A stretch of DNA of 64,000 bases from Aphelocoma coerulescens. Taxonomy: Eukaryota; Chordata; Aves; Passeriformes; Corvidae. Each line of letters begins with the position of its first letter. Position 1 is the stretch's first letter. The notes under the pieces were generated by a model. It did not search any database and was not told the origin of the DNA. It saw nothing but the letters and a program-made list of their open reading frames with translations. The DNA lies in assembly GCF_041296385.1 (NCBI RefSeq), contig NC_091014.1, positions 9,337,578-9,401,577 on the forward strand, written 5' to 3'. The position numbers were made by a program, and so were the translations under genes. This document shows, one piece after another, positions 34,556 to 48,017 of the stretch.

Positions 34556-35060
34556 CAGTCCTACATTCAGTTCTGGGGCATCCAGTTCAAGAAAGACATG
34601 GACCTTGGAAGGAAGAGCCCTGAAAATGATCAGAGGGCTGTAACACCTTCCGTATGAAGACAGGCTGAGAGGTTTGGGGTTGTTCAGCCTGGAAAAAAGA
34701 AAGCTCTGAGGCAACCTTATTGCAGCTTTTCAATATATAAAAGGGGCTTGTAAAAAAGATGTGGAAGGACTTTTTAACCAAAGCCTTTAGTGGCAGGACA
34801 AGGGGCAATAGTTTTAAACTAAAAGAGTGTGGATAGAAACTGGATATAAGAAAGCCATTTTTTATGATGAGAATGGTGAGAAACTGGTAGAGGTTGCCCA
34901 GAGAAGTTGCAGATGCCCCATCCCTGGAAGTGTTCAAGGCTGTGTTAGATGGGACTTTGAGCGAGCTGATTTAGTGAAAGATGTTCCTCCTCATAGTGAG
35001 GGAGTTGAACTGGATGATCTTCAAATGTTCCTACCCACTGTTTCCTGCTCCTGATTATTC
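34556..35060 (+). mobile_element. CR1 LINE, 5'-truncated 3' end
   Basis: The sequence follows the CR1 3' region closely. It includes the CAGTTCTGGGG start, the block around GAAGACAGGCTGAGAGGTTTGGGG, then GGTTGCCCAGAGAAGTTGCAG and ATCCCTGGAAGTGTTCAAGG, and finally the GAACTGGATGATCTTCAAA end. It is 5'-truncated, as most CR1 copies are, with many substitutions and no coding capacity. The terminal short repeats are decayed. Confidence 0.9.
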
Positions 35061-35538
35061 TTGGCTGGCATTGACCTTCTTTGCTGCTTTATATCTGGAG
35101 CACCAAATACGGTGAGGTATTGATCCTTGATCATGTGTATCCATGAGTATGGGGATATAAATAGAATTAGTTTTCTTAGAATAAAGGAAAGATATAACAC
35201 ACATTTTGCAAAGCAAAAAATGCACATTTGCAAATGTCTTTCTTGGTTTCTAATTTCTGTTGAATTTCTCATTCCTTTATGCCATACAAATAATTTATTA
35301 AGAAAATTTTATATAGAAAAATATTTTGTGAAAGTAAATATTACCCAGTTTGGAAGTAAGAAAAACCCCAGAGAAACCCAAAGTTAACAGGAATTGTATT
35401 ATGACTCTGGAAAGACATGCTCCAAGACTGCACTTATTTCCCTGGGACACTCCATGCTGGTTGCATGTATTTATAAAAGACACTGATGAGTCATATATAA
35501 ACATTTTGATTATAAAGATTTTCTTCGTTTTCCCACAG

Positions 35539-35699
35539 ACTTGCTGCTTTCAAACAGCTGCATCCCATTCCTGGGCTCAACAGAGGGGCTTGATTTTCGA
35601 ACCTTGCTGCTAGATGAGGAGAGGGGCCGGCTACTAGTCGGGGCAAAGGACCACATCTTCCTGCTCAACTTGGTTGATGTAAACAAAAATGTAAAAAAG
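35539..35699 (+). CDS. SEMA3D: Class 3 semaphorin, exon encoding start of sema domain
   Basis: This 161-nt coding exon is bounded by CCCACAG and a GTCAGT donor. It enters in phase 1 (the first two bases complete a split Asp codon) and leaves in phase 0. The product starts [13 protein letters not shown] and contains [19 protein letters not shown], the conserved first strands of the sema beta-propeller. The wording fits SEMA3D (chicken collapsin-2) better than SEMA3A, 3C or 3E as I recall them. Class 3 semaphorins are secreted axon and vascular guidance cues acting through neuropilin/plexin receptors. It is probably coding exon 2; the signal-peptide exon is not between the array and this exon. 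Confidence 0.9.
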
Positions 35700-38600
35700 G
35701 TCAGTGCCTTTTCCATGGAGTTCATCTCCTAAGTTAAATTTTGTTAAATTCTTTTTGGTTGGTTGGTTTTGTGTTTTTATTTATTTATTTCTTCTCTGGG
35801 TAACTGCAGATTCGTTGTGCAATGAAATTTACCAAGATTTGATAATCTCAGCTCCCATAGTTATACAGATTATCTTTAATCAATTGAGTTTCTTGTGCTG
35901 TATGATCTCCTTTGTGACTGATGACCTGCAAGAGATCAGCTGTGTGGAAGAGCCCTGCAGTGCATGAAAATAGCATCAAAATATCAGCAGACAGGAAAAA
36001 TGCAGCTCAGTGTGTTCACTTCTCAATTCCTCTGGTCATGGTTACCCTCCTCATTTAAAAGCATTTGGAAGGAAATAACTGAAGACAGCTCTTTCATTGC
36101 TTCCTGGCATCCCTGGGATACTTTACTTTAATACTGAACAGAGCAGAGGCAATTTGGATGGTTTAAATCATAGTAAAATGTAAGTGGCAATTTTAACATT
36201 TCGGTTAATATCTAGAATTACTAGTTTTAGGAAAAGCTTCCACTGGGATCTGCTGTAGTCCCTTGCCTGTGCCCGGTGACAATGTGTTAACTTGAGATAA
36301 TAAGATGACAATTTAGCCTTCAATATTTCTAGCAGACGTGGTGAACTGGAGCTTTTGTAAGCACAGTTGACTGCTATGAGTGAAAACCAGATGCTTGCAA
36401 CAGGAACACATGAAAACTGGTTTCCTGCTTCTCCCAGATATGAAGAAAATTTGAATTCTCAGCTGTGTTTGGTATTTTCTTTAGGCACCAGAGGGTGGTT
36501 TTAAATTACTATGTACTGCTGCCAGCTCTGAAGAGGTAACTGACCCTGAATTAATGTGATTGCAGGCAGGAGCTGAACAGGTGGAACAAGAGACTATTTT
36601 GCCCTCATATTTGAAAGCAACACTTGCTGTCATTGTGTAGAAGAGATACAGTACCAGTCTGAATATCTTGTTCCTTATCTGGACTTCAGCAATGCTGCAC
36701 ATGCCAGTTTCTGTAAAACTCAGATTCTGGGTATTTGAGGAAATTTCTTCCTGGCATGCTTTATCAAGCACTTACCTTGCTTCTGTCATTTCAGTAATTG
36801 ACTCAAAATCCACTACCCCTCCCAGGATATTGCATTAATAACAGCACTACTCATAATTGCAAATTTTCAGACTACAAATTTTGGTGTAGGCTTTCTGTAG
36901 AAGAGAAATTCTGTTTGTGTGAAAAGCAGACTTCTGTTTCTGTGGGCTTCTGCTTGCCTCCTGAGAGATGCTGAGTGCTGTCACCTCCCATTATGTTCAG
37001 TGGGGCTTTCTGAGCCCAGACCTTTTCTGGAGGTGGCAGCACCCTGTGTGAGCCACCCCTCAGTCCAAGCTGGTGACATTTTCCCTTTGGCCAAACCACC
37101 ACTGTTCATTATGGACCTTGTGCTTTCCAAGAAGAGCAGAACACAGATGGAGCGAGGAGAACTAATGTGCAGTCAGACAGTGCCATTTGGTATAGATGTT
37201 GTAGAGAAAAGACTCACTTTGTATTGGAAAGAAAATTTGCATTTCCTAAGATGAATAGAGAATGCATGCTTACATATCTGTGGTAACCAGAAAGGAGGGA
37301 ATAAAATTCCTAACCACTTGCATATCTGGACTAAATATGTTTGCAGGTTCAAATACCTATTTTAGTCGTAAACTAATAGTTTAACTATTCAGATAATATT
37401 TAACTTTTCACAAAAAAGCACTGAGGCAAAATATATTTAAATGGGTAGAACTGACTGAGAAGCCTTGCAGAGCATCCTGGTGTGCTGATTTCCCGGGTCT
37501 CCATGGGCATTCAACAACTTTATAAATGTATCTTCTTGCATAAATGCCCAGGTAACACAAGGCAATGTCACATGAGTGTTTCTCTTTAATTTCACTGTGC
37601 TTGGCTGGTAGAATCTTGCAGTGGAGGGAAGGGATGAGATGAAAGAAGTTGCGTGAGGATCTGTGTATAAATCTCAGCCCCTGAGGAGGATGCTAAAGGA
37701 TACTCTACAGTAGCAGTGAAGTGTCAGAAAGTAGCATTTGCCGGTGCTGTGTTTAGACTGACCGTGGTTTGGGTTGGCACTGGGCCAGGCGGCTCACTTC
37801 CAGGCCTTCCCAGTGTGAGGAAACCACACATGTTGGGACTACAAGGGTCTGAAGTGTGTCCTTTGTACTCCTCTGGAGTACGAGTCATCTGGAAAAAATA
37901 ATCTGCTTACATACAGCTACTAAAACGAGTAGAAATTGATTAGAATATTAAGTTTCTGCCTATAAATGATGTGTTTATTAATGACTTTGAGGAAGGAGTG
38001 TTAAAAGCACGCTGATGGGGCGAGAGAGGTATAACAGCTTTGAGACTGCAGTGCAAGATTGTGCATAGTTTGGGGTTTCCAGTCTTTAAAACAAAGCTGA
38101 ACATGAACTTTAGAATGCTCTATGCTGGGTAGATTCATCTTACTTTAATAAAGCTCTCAATTTCAGATATTTGTTTTGTTAGGAGCTACTGATACCTCCA
38201 AAAGCTAAGTCAGGGTCCCAAACAATTTGTTCTCATGTGTGGATATAATTACTTGGCAAGATTTTTAGAGTCTAATGCTCTATATTAAGACATTCTGGCA
38301 AAGAAGGATCCAAAGCATTGTATCCTACTCCCTTTTCTAATGTATAATATATACATATATATAATTTAATAACTTCCTTTTTAAAACCTATTAATTTACC
38401 TAAATTAGTTAATTTGACATACATATATTAAGTTATAGCTTTATTTCCTGGTGTATTTTTCCTGATGAAATAAATCAGTAGTTCTGCTGGAGTCACAATT
38501 TCTTAAATCATTGTAGTTTTTATTCAATTTATTGTGTAATAGGTTGAAAACTTCCTTAGCTGGCAGCTTGAAAAAAAATCTGTCTGGTTTCCAGTGCTTG

Positions 38601-39156
38601 TAAACCTCATTATAAAACAACAGTAAGTACCACAGTGTAATAAGCAAGTCCTCCAGAACAACAGACGAATGCAGAAAGCGAAAGTGATTATAGTCAATAA
38701 ATATATAAAATATAGCAATGGATAATCATCTTTCTGTAACAGGGATGCATTTTCTCTGGAGTTTTCCTGTACAGAGGCCATTAGCTCCTATTGCAGGAAT
38801 GGCATTATTAAGTGCCATAGTCTTTTTCTGAAAGATCCTCATGTCCCTGACAAATTCTGCAAGCTATTTGCAAACTGGAAAAATTGTGATTTCTTCCTGT
38901 GAATAAAATAAAGATGGTCAGCAAAAGAAAGTAGTTCTGCTGAAGGCCTCTGTGCCATTACCACCAGAAGTGCAGTGTAAAACAGAGAGATGTTTAACAG
39001 CATGAGAGGCTGGAAAGCTGGCGAAGAAATTCTTTAGGAACCCCAACCTCTGGGATCCTGCTGGAAACATTACGTCAGTACACTGAAGTTTCTTGTGAGT
39101 TTGCGTAAAGCCTTTTCTATTTTACTCCTTGTGCTAAATAAATACGAAATACAAAA

Positions 39157-39302
39157 TGTTGTCAGCTGGGTAAACAGTGGGTAAATAGCTGCAAAGCAAT
39201 GGTGCCCCTTTCTGTGGCTGTGCTAACAGTGCACGCGGGGTTACACGTCAGCGCGATTATCACGGTGTGATCTGCAGCACGACCCGCCCAGCTCCGCGGG
39301 AA
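39157..39302 (+). repeat. Duplicated block, CpG-rich copy
   Basis: Matches 39,628-39,773 in the same orientation at moderate identity: both have CTGGGTAAA, then AATAGCTGCA, AACAGT, ATTATC or TTATCATT, and ACCCRCCCA. This copy carries about ten CpG sites between 39,231 and 39,302, where the other copy mostly has TG or CA. Origin unknown. Confidence 0.6.
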
Positions 39303-39627
39303 TAGGAATGCTGTCAAGGCCTGACAAGCTTTTGAAAAGCTGCCAACCTGCAGGAGCTGTCAGTGCTAGAAGACACAGCCCCATGTGGGCCAAATAGATA
39401 AACATGTCAGATCCCCAATAGCAGCTTTGGAACAAGTTGTTTTCATCTGTCCCAGTGTGCACTGGCTCAGGGTCACAAATCATCATCGCTTGGAGCATCC
39501 TCAGTTTGTAGTTGCTACTATTTTTCTGGCATGTGCAGCTGTCTTGTGACATCCTTGAATGCCCTTTTGTATTGACTATTATCTGTATTTCACAGGGAAA
39601 AATATACATATGCATAAATATGTATTT

Positions 39628-39773
39628 ATCTGCTGGGTAAATGCTTATGAAATAGCTGCACATAATTTTTTCTATAACTGCAGTGTTTGCCAACAGTTAA
39701 AGTGGGCTTGTATTTCAGCACTGTTATCATTATGCACTATTTGCAGTGTGACCCACCCACCTCTGCAGGAGGG
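39628..39773 (+). repeat. Duplicated block, CpG-depleted copy
   Basis: The partner of 39,157-39,302. Several CpG sites of the other copy appear here as TG or CA, the pattern left by deamination of methylated cytosine. Confidence 0.6.
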
Positions 39774-41830
39774 GGAACATATATGCAAATACATACGCAT
39801 ATTTATGTAAAATAGCACCCTCAAGATACAGGAGCAGAATTTTACATTCATTGCTCTGAGAAACTTTCTGTCAGTCTGTATAAGCATGGTCTCAATTAGG
39901 AATGAACCCAGTGGGAATTTAGCCAGTACTGAAGGGAGGCTTTGGTTCTTGCCATCAGGCCTGAGCCTCAGGAATATGTACAGAGTCTGAGGTGTTTATT
40001 GCAGCCTTGAAACACAGTAATACCAAGATTGGTCCTTCCTAAAAAATATGTGTGGCTTATTCTATAACTCAAAGGAAGTTAGCCTCCTGCCTGTCAGCAA
40101 AACTGCAGACAGCCTGAGAGTGAAGCTTTCTTGACCTGTCAGAAGAAAAAGTTTGCCAGGAAACATAATTGGAGGCCAAAGAGTCATGTGGAAACCACTG
40201 GAGATATTTAAACTTATGAAAGTGGGACATGAGGACTGAGATAATCTAGGATAAACGCAGTGAAACTTCAAGTTAGGGACTTCCAGAGGCAGAGGTGATA
40301 TCTTTGTGCTTATTAGCCCTTGAAGGGGTCTTACCACTGAGCTATTTACTCTATAAAGTTGTTTGGCAGACTTAAATTTAGGCACCTGTGTAGACAAAGT
40401 GAAAGCTTTTGAAAAGTGTTTACAGACACAAAACAACAGATGGAGCAAGACGTGAAGAAAGCAATATGAATCCAGCATTACCACAGTCCTAGGTGGAAGA
40501 GAGTGTCTCTGTTACTTCCTTTTGCATTGTTGCTGTAAATTATGTTTCCATAAACATCCGCTGTCATTTTTATATTTTACCCGTGTGTTTAGCTATAAAG
40601 AATGGCCAGTATCCTGCTCTCTGAAAACATTTGCTCATATTGGTCATTGGCTTTTTCAAAGGTAGGGTTTGTTTTTAGTCTGAAGTGATAAACATGTCAG
40701 GAGCAATGCCATTTACCCTAAAAATCCTGGTGTACAGTTTCCTTTTAGGAGAAACAGGCAGTAGTCAGAAGTTTGTTGTGGTTATGCTGTGGAAAATGAA
40801 GTGTAGAAGCACTGAAGCCTTTCAAGATTTAATCCATTGTAAATGAAATCAGCATCTGGTCTATTTTCTTTAAGCTTTCACATGTGCTCATAACATACAC
40901 ATGAAAATGCATTTTTCAGAAAACCCTTGAGGCTGGAAGTATTGGCTGCTACTTAAGTTCCATTGGAGATCACAGTTTAAGAGGAGCACTGGGGCATGTG
41001 GAGATGTAGCTTTGTCCCAGACAGATGCAATATTAAATCCCATTTGGTTCTAATATGAGGTTTCAGTCTAACAGCCACCTGCCAAATTTAAGCTACCAAA
41101 AGTTCGTGAATGCATCATCCAAATACACAACTTTTATTTCCCACTGACTTCCAGTGCATTTTACTTAGTTCAACAGCACCATGAAAATAAAGAATGCCAT
41201 GCACTGACACTGGCATTCCTGCTGTGTTGTAAATCACTTTGAAACAAGCCTCATATTCTCTCTTTCCCCCTTCCTGTTATATCAGATTATATCTTTCAGA
41301 GATCCAATTTTCTGTTACTATGAAATAATTGGAGGTGGAATTTCTGGTCAGGTAATTTCCTAGATATGTATTGCAGGTACACATAATGATACCACAGGTG
41401 AGGGTCTGTGGCAAGATATAAACAAGATTTAAGGATAAATTCTTGGCTTTTAACAATCTCTTAAGTATTTCTGAGAGTTAGCTGAACCTTGATGAAACTG
41501 CTGTAAAGAAAGCTAGATGAAAATCTCTAAAGACAGCCTGGTTAGTTTTCAAATACAGGGAGAAATTCAAATGAGGAATTCAAATGTATCAGCTTCCTTT
41601 GTTTGCTGATGACTTTAAAATACTGAATTCCAGAGTACAGCTATTACAGTGGGAGTTGGTTACAAGACCTACTCGGGGTAACCTTCCTGTTAGGATTTGT
41701 ATATGAGAAAAATCTGTCCAGTTCCCCAAGCTGTGGACTTCCATACTGCACACATTGATGCAGCAGATGTGAGGTATTTAGAGAACAACTGGTATGCCAA
41801 TATGGTGTGCTAAAATCAGATCATTTTCTC

Positions 41831-41972
41831 CTTAATTAGCGCAGTTGTTTAGAGCATGGTGCTAATAATGTCAAGGTCATGGGTTCAGTCCCGGTACAGG
41901 CCATTCATTTAAGAGTTGGACTCAATGATCCTTGTGGGTCCCTTCCGACTCAGAATATTCTGTGATTCTGTG
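41831..41972 (+). mobile_element. tRNA-Ile-derived SINE with CR1-like tail (TguSINE1-like)
   Basis: The head is close to tRNA-Ile: an A-box-like TTAGCGCAGTTGT, GAGCATGGTGCTAATAATG around the anticodon AAT, and a B box GGGTTCAGTCCC at 41881. It is followed by GAGTTGGACTCAATGATCC, then CCCTTCCGACTCAGAATATTC and a repeated ATTCTGTG end, as in CR1 3' termini. This combination is known for passerine TguSINE1, mobilised by CR1 machinery. It is not a functional tRNA: the acceptor stem and several positions have changed. Confidence 0.85.
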
Positions 41973-43479
41973 GTAATTGTAACACTCTTTGTTTTCCACA
42001 AAATAATACTGAGAATGCATTAAATTCTTTCCAGTGTTTTCTGGGAAATTCAGTAAATTTTTAGTGCTTGAAGTAATTTTTAGTGAAGTGACCTGGGGTC
42101 AGTATACAGCAGTGACAAATGTCCTAGTTCTCAAGATGCAGTCCATGAACACCCACTCTTATGGCATTGGGGCATGACATTCATGATACTGTCTTGTGCA
42201 TCAGGGTGACATTCTTATTGGATCAGTGTCGTATGTTTGCTCAGTGCTCCTTGCTCTTACTGTTTTTCTTTGCTTTTAATTTTTGAGCTATGAATTACAA
42301 AGTTCTTCAGAAAATCAAGAAAAAAAAATCAAAAAAAGGAAGTCACATTATTGTTATTTTACTGGTGGGAAAATTGAGACCTGACTGTCACATGTAGTAA
42401 GACAATAACAAAGCTAGGATTAGACTGTCTCCTGGTTTACTTCAGTCTGTTTGGATCATGTTGCCCTCTTTACTGTACTCATTTTATGGTCCCGTTGAGC
42501 TAAGTCATGAATCCTTTTTTTTTTTTTCACACAGGGGGGTAGTTTTTCATGGAGAAGAGTTTGTCAGGGGGAATATATTGCATATCCCAGTGTGACAAAG
42601 GGTTTACAACTCAATCTGGCTTTGTTCTTTGGAAACTGCAGTTGGGACTGTCATATGGAGAATTTACCCATACCAGTGAGCCTAAGCTTCTGAATTACAG
42701 TGTACATGCTTCACAAAGCCTTAATAAGACATTTTGATGCCCAGAAAGCTGTAATTTTATTGCATACCTTCCCTCAAGCATCAATATGATGAATATCTAG
42801 TCCTCAGAATGAAACAAGGGAAGAAAGCTGGCCTTCTCTTGCTGCATCAAGCAGCTGTTTAAAATCAATGTATTTTCATCTAAGTGCTTCTAGCACCTCT
42901 TACTCCTTTAAAAAGGAAGGGAGCAATCCCTTTCTTCACAGGCCCCAAATTCAGTGAGTGTTTTGAGACATACTGATCAGCTGATGTCCTTCACTCCTGG
43001 TAGGGACACACCCTGCTGGTGCTCCATGCACCACTAATAAAGCACTTTGGGGTGTCCTGTACCAGAGGCTGCACTGATAGAGAAGTGCTGAAGCATCAGG
43101 CATGGGAGAGGCTCCAGTGAAAGCCCCAGGGCTGCTGAAAGCCGACAGCCTGGATGGCACACTCAAGTGCTCGCTGTTAGCATGAGCATGGCTATCTTGG
43201 GGACGTGAAGCTGGAAGGAGTCACGTTGGTCAATTGGTCTCACTCCCTGCTATCAGCATCAGCTACCTCATGGAGCAGTTATTCCTCTCATAACCCAGTC
43301 CAAAGCTGTTGTAAGTGGCCCTTTGGGATACTTCATGCAACTTCTTTAGGAATGTTGTTGCTGTGGAACAGATCCTTGTTACTACTCCGATGTTTCAGAT
43401 TTGATTTTTGTTAAAATCTGCAATCTATTATTTATATTTATTTATTAGCAGTTTATACCCATTTCCTTTGGCTGTTTAT

Positions 43480-43740
43480 AGTTCTGGCCTTCAGAGCCCT
43501 TTGATTATTCCTGCATAATTTAACTTCTTTTGTTTTAGTGATGCTTCCCAACTTTGTGTCATCTGCAGGGGTTGTTGGAGAGTTCTGGGTTTTTACCAAA
43601 GCTACTGAAGGGTGCATGAAATAGGATAAGCTCTGACACTGTTTCTTGGGGAACTGCACGAGTAACTTTGTACCTCAAGTTCTTTATTTATCAGACCATT
43701 TTTTTTTCTTGTACTAATGCCTGTTTTTGGCAGCTGAGCT
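43480..43740. repeat. Decayed interspersed repeat, probably CR1-type
   Basis: CCAACTTTGTGTCATCTGCA followed by CTTGGGGAACTGCACGAGTAAC resembles a motif series common in old avian LINE copies. The match is partial and the family uncertain. Confidence 0.35.
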
Positions 43741-45496
43741 AATCAGTTTCCATGTGACAATGTAGTGAATACTTAAATGGAGCCCTGATGAAGAGCAGCT
43801 CTACCACCTTAATATAATTCAGCTAGGTTATTAAAGAAAAGTACAATATTAGAGTGGGATAATGGCTGTTTACCAAGTTATATTGTCTTCTCTACCACAC
43901 TCCGTTTTCATTGGAAACTTGTATTATTTCTTCCCTAACGAAAAACTTGTTTTGAAACCTTAAAAACAGATGAAAAAACACCAGTGGGCTTTTAAATTGT
44001 TTAGATAGCTTGTGATCTTCCTCTTTTGTGTTGTGACAATATATAGCATTTTCCACTCATTTTGTAAAGTCCTGCACCATCCTAGATTTAGTAGCTTAAT
44101 TAGAAGTGATTCTTGAAAAAGCTGTACTTTCACACATTTTTTTTGTAATCAGATTTCACTGTTTTATTTTTGAGCACCCCTTCTCCTAAAGATTTATAAT
44201 CTTAAGTGTTAGGCTAGGAACAAAATCTGATAGAGAAAGATGCATACATAAAAATGAGTAAAATACCAGTATTATTAATTCATGACAGATGGCAGCTGAA
44301 ATTTGGCTCTTAATGGTGGATCCAGATATTATTTATATATAGATATACATACATTTATATATATAGCATCCACATACCAATTTATTTATATATAAATAAT
44401 GTATTTAAAAATGACTTCCTTTTTCATTCCTTTCTTATAGTAAAAATGCATATTTAGAGGAAAGGAAAATGTTACTTTTAGAAATTCACTGCTCCTGATC
44501 TGGAAAAGACCTTTGTGGTTTTAAATGTTTTGTTTTAATCAGAAATCAATTTCTAGCTACCCTTTAAAGTGATACCTTATCTGTCCTACACTTATGTACT
44601 GCTTAATTTTGTACTCCTGGGAGGTTTTCTTTCTCTCTGATAGAAAAGAGCTTATTAACTTTCATTTATTAGGAGAATTTACTTTCTTTCCCATTCCTAA
44701 ATTTAAGAAAATATTTGAAGAATGATTTTAAAGTAATGGTAAGGTTGGTTTTTTTTCTTTTAATTGGGCAATAGAAGATAAAATCTGGAAATCATGACAG
44801 TAGCTGACCTTTGGAATTTTGATATGGTTATTTTAAAAGGAAAATAAACCAAAGATTAAGAAAAGAAAAGAATCCTGTTTAAGTATATAGTTCACATATT
44901 CCAACTAGTTGAATTCTTGCCTTAAATTCAGTAACTCCACTTAGCTATTCTAAGATTTCTCCAGACATTTCAGATACATAAAACTATAAAGTATATTAAA
45001 TATATAATTTGTACTGATTGTAACACAAAAATTATAACTTTACAAGTCAATGTTGTTGTCACCTTTAATATATAGGGCCTGGCTATCTGGGGGTTTTTTT
45101 CCATTCCTTGAGGTTTTTACTTACTGAGAAATTTGGGAATAAAAGAGAATTTGTTAATAAGATGTTACCATTGTGAATAAAGCATATAAATAGAAAAAAA
45201 AAAAAAAAGAAAAATCTGACCAACTTCAAAACTTCAAACCATTTACAAGCTCAATGATTTTAAATCTGAAAGAAACTACAGGAGCCTCCAGTCTTACTTT
45301 TTTTGCATATTGTGAAACTAAGTAACACATTGGAATAAAATATAATGGTAAAATTTAATTTCACCCCGTACAGAAAAGTCAGTACACATGTATAATGTTG
45401 CTTGTGCCAGTGTTTGAGGGAACCAGACTTGTGGCACTGTTACACAGCATGTCCTGTAATAAAAAATGAAGTTCATGCTTTTTTGCTCAGCACATC

Positions 45497-45558
45497 AGCT
45501 CATTATTTTATGCAATTTTCATGATGTAGCTCATCAAATTATGCAATTTTCTTGATCT
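45497..45558 (+). repeat. Tandem duplication of 31 bp, two copies
   Basis: Two adjacent 31-base copies beginning AGCTCAT and containing TTATGCAATTTTC, with a few differences between them. Confidence 0.8.
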
Positions 45559-48017
45559 ATTACAATTTAGAGCTGACAGTTTCTGGGAATCTCTCATTTC
45601 TCATATGGTAAGCTAATAATTATCACTTTTACTCCCCCATATATAATTGCAAATTGATTTTCAAGTTAGATCACTTAGCTTCACTTTTCATTGTCTAATG
45701 TGGCCTTATATAATGCTAAATACTGAGGCTGTTGAGTAACTAGAGAGTAAAACAATTGATTTTTTTAATAAAAATTGTCTGTGGTCAATTATCATAGAAG
45801 GGGGGACATGTGTATTTCAGCCTTGTAGGACAAACACTGATTCCCATGAACGAATCTGTAGAAGATTTGAGGGTAACTCAAGTCCATTAACACTTCTGAA
45901 GCCTTGAAGCAGATGTCTCTGTTTTTAACTCCTCCAGTTCTTCTGTGTAGCTGGTGAGAACATCTGGGCATTTTCAAAAGCCTACAAAGGGACATCTTGT
46001 CTACCTCATTGGATAACTAAACTTTGGCCAAAAATCTCCCAAACCCCTTGAAGACCTCGAGGCTTTCCTGTAACTGATTCAGGGATCTTGGGCATAAAGT
46101 TCATGTACAAAAAAACTGAGGATCAGATCTCAGCTCAGACAAATCTCCATGGCCAAATGTATTTGGAGATCCATGATCTTACATTGCTCTATCTGTTCCT
46201 TCTCATCAGCTTTTCTTCACTGGTAGCTTTTTATCAGCTTTTCTTCTTAAACTTACCTGTGTTGCAGTGGAGACCAGACTGGACCTACCTTCAGCCCTTC
46301 ATGATGTTTCCAGTACTTTCCTCTGTGCTTCCTGGCACTGTGCTCTGTGCCATCCACACACCCCTGGGATGGCTGATTGCATTTTCATACCTGGATGCTT
46401 TGACCAGATCTTTCCGAGAAAATGCTCTGGGGAAAGCAAATTTGTGCTCCAGTGCTGCAATGCTGTTACACTGTCTTATCTCTGACTCCATGTAAATATT
46501 GTTGCAGAGGGTTAAGGTTTAAGTAACTTAAACTACATTGTCTCTGCTAAGAGGTTTTTATCAGAAAGGTAACTGAGTTCACTTGAGAGGAAATTAATTT
46601 CCTTGCAGAAATCCAATGTATCCATTTTCACTGGGAAGGAAAGAGAAAGAAGTAAAATCCAGACTGTTTCCAGATTGAGAGAAACAGTCACTGTAGGTTT
46701 TGGAAAGTGATAAAGGTACTTGAGGGAGGCCACTTGCTTTTTGCTTTCCTTACCCATGTGGGACTGAGCCTGTGTATGTCAAGCCACATCCTATAAGGTG
46801 CCAACAGCTGGGTGAAGGGGAATATGACAGCAGTCAACTCCTCTTGCATGCCACTGAGTTGTGTGTCCTTCCTTGATGATGTTTTTATTTGTAATACATA
46901 TTATAATAATTCTTCATTCCTATACATTTGCTATTTAAGATTTTGTAAAGCCTGACTGGAGACTACTCTAAAGCATTTGTGACTACTAATGACCTGCTGA
47001 CTGATGCCTGGGACTTCAGGCAATTTACTAATCAATATTTGCTTAAAAAGTAGTGTGATTTGTGGTGGTTTTATTACTAGTCATGAGAAATAACAATTGC
47101 TTTTTCTTGTCAAAATTAGAAGTACAAAAATATCCATATTTAACACGGTGATTCAAGAAGAATCTGTATTTAGCTTCTATTTTAAATTTAATAGAATCAG
47201 ATGTACTCAATCATATCCAGTTTTGACTGCTTAATTGAAATCAGTGAGGCAGAACCTGAACTGTTGTTCATTGACATTTGTTCACTAACACAATTTGGAT
47301 TACAGTAACTGATAGTATTTTGTCATCTGGATTTATCTACATCAAAACCTATTTTGTAGAATTCTGCAGGGCAGATTAAAAAAGAAAGAGAAACAGTATC
47401 AATATATACTGGCAATTATCTACGGTCCACAGTTCTTCTCTAAATTTCTGTGTCATTTTCTCAGTAAACTCAGTTAATGTTGATGGGTGATGTTTTTAAA
47501 CCATGCACTGTTGATTCCTGTCAAATGTACTTTTTGTTCTACAAATTTCCCTTAAGCTATCCTTAGTTTTTTGAACCTAATTATTTTCATTTGAAAATTG
47601 GCAGAAAGAGCTAAGTGGTTTTTTTATAACAGTTATGCCAACTCCACTGGACCAAATTCTTACAAATGTAATTTGCCTGGCTTTGCAATCAGTTTAGTTT
47701 CCAGATGATTTGGCTCATCATAACTTTGAGAGAAACACATAATGGTGACAAGGTGCCCTGGCCAGATTAACTGAATGCTTTTTAAAAGTACATGTAGCCA
47801 ATGAAGAAATAAACAAGGATCAGCAGGGTTGATTTAAAGCCTCTTAACTTTTTGTAATGGGATCTTGTATTTGAATTCATGTTCATTTCAATTTGCATGC
47901 AAGTTCCTTCAACATGCATAAATCTGTTTTAACTGTTTATTCCTGGAATAATTAATCTACAGTCACAGGACAGTGTATAATCTTAATAATCTTTGTCTTG
48001 TTTTAACTATGTTACAG

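Larger units (their letters stand above)
35700..48017 (+). other. SEMA3D: SEMA3D intron (12.3 kb)
   Basis: A large AT-rich intron between exons in phase 0. It holds a duplicated block near 39.2 and 39.7 kb, a tRNA-Ile SINE at 41.8 kb, a likely CR1-type fragment at 43.5 kb, TA-rich tracts near 38,340-38,430 and 44,325-44,400, a 31-bp tandem duplication at 45.5 kb and a poly(A) run near 45,195. A hydrophobic 135-codon frame at 46,088-46,495 has no recognisable family. Confidence 0.85.

Noticed and set aside
41831..41905. Functional tRNA-Ile gene
   Set aside because: Fused to a CR1-like tail with a changed acceptor stem; it is a SINE head.
46088..46495. 135-codon hydrophobic frame as a small membrane protein gene
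   Set aside because: Overlapped by frames on the other strand, with no family match, no clear promoter and an intronic position; probably chance.
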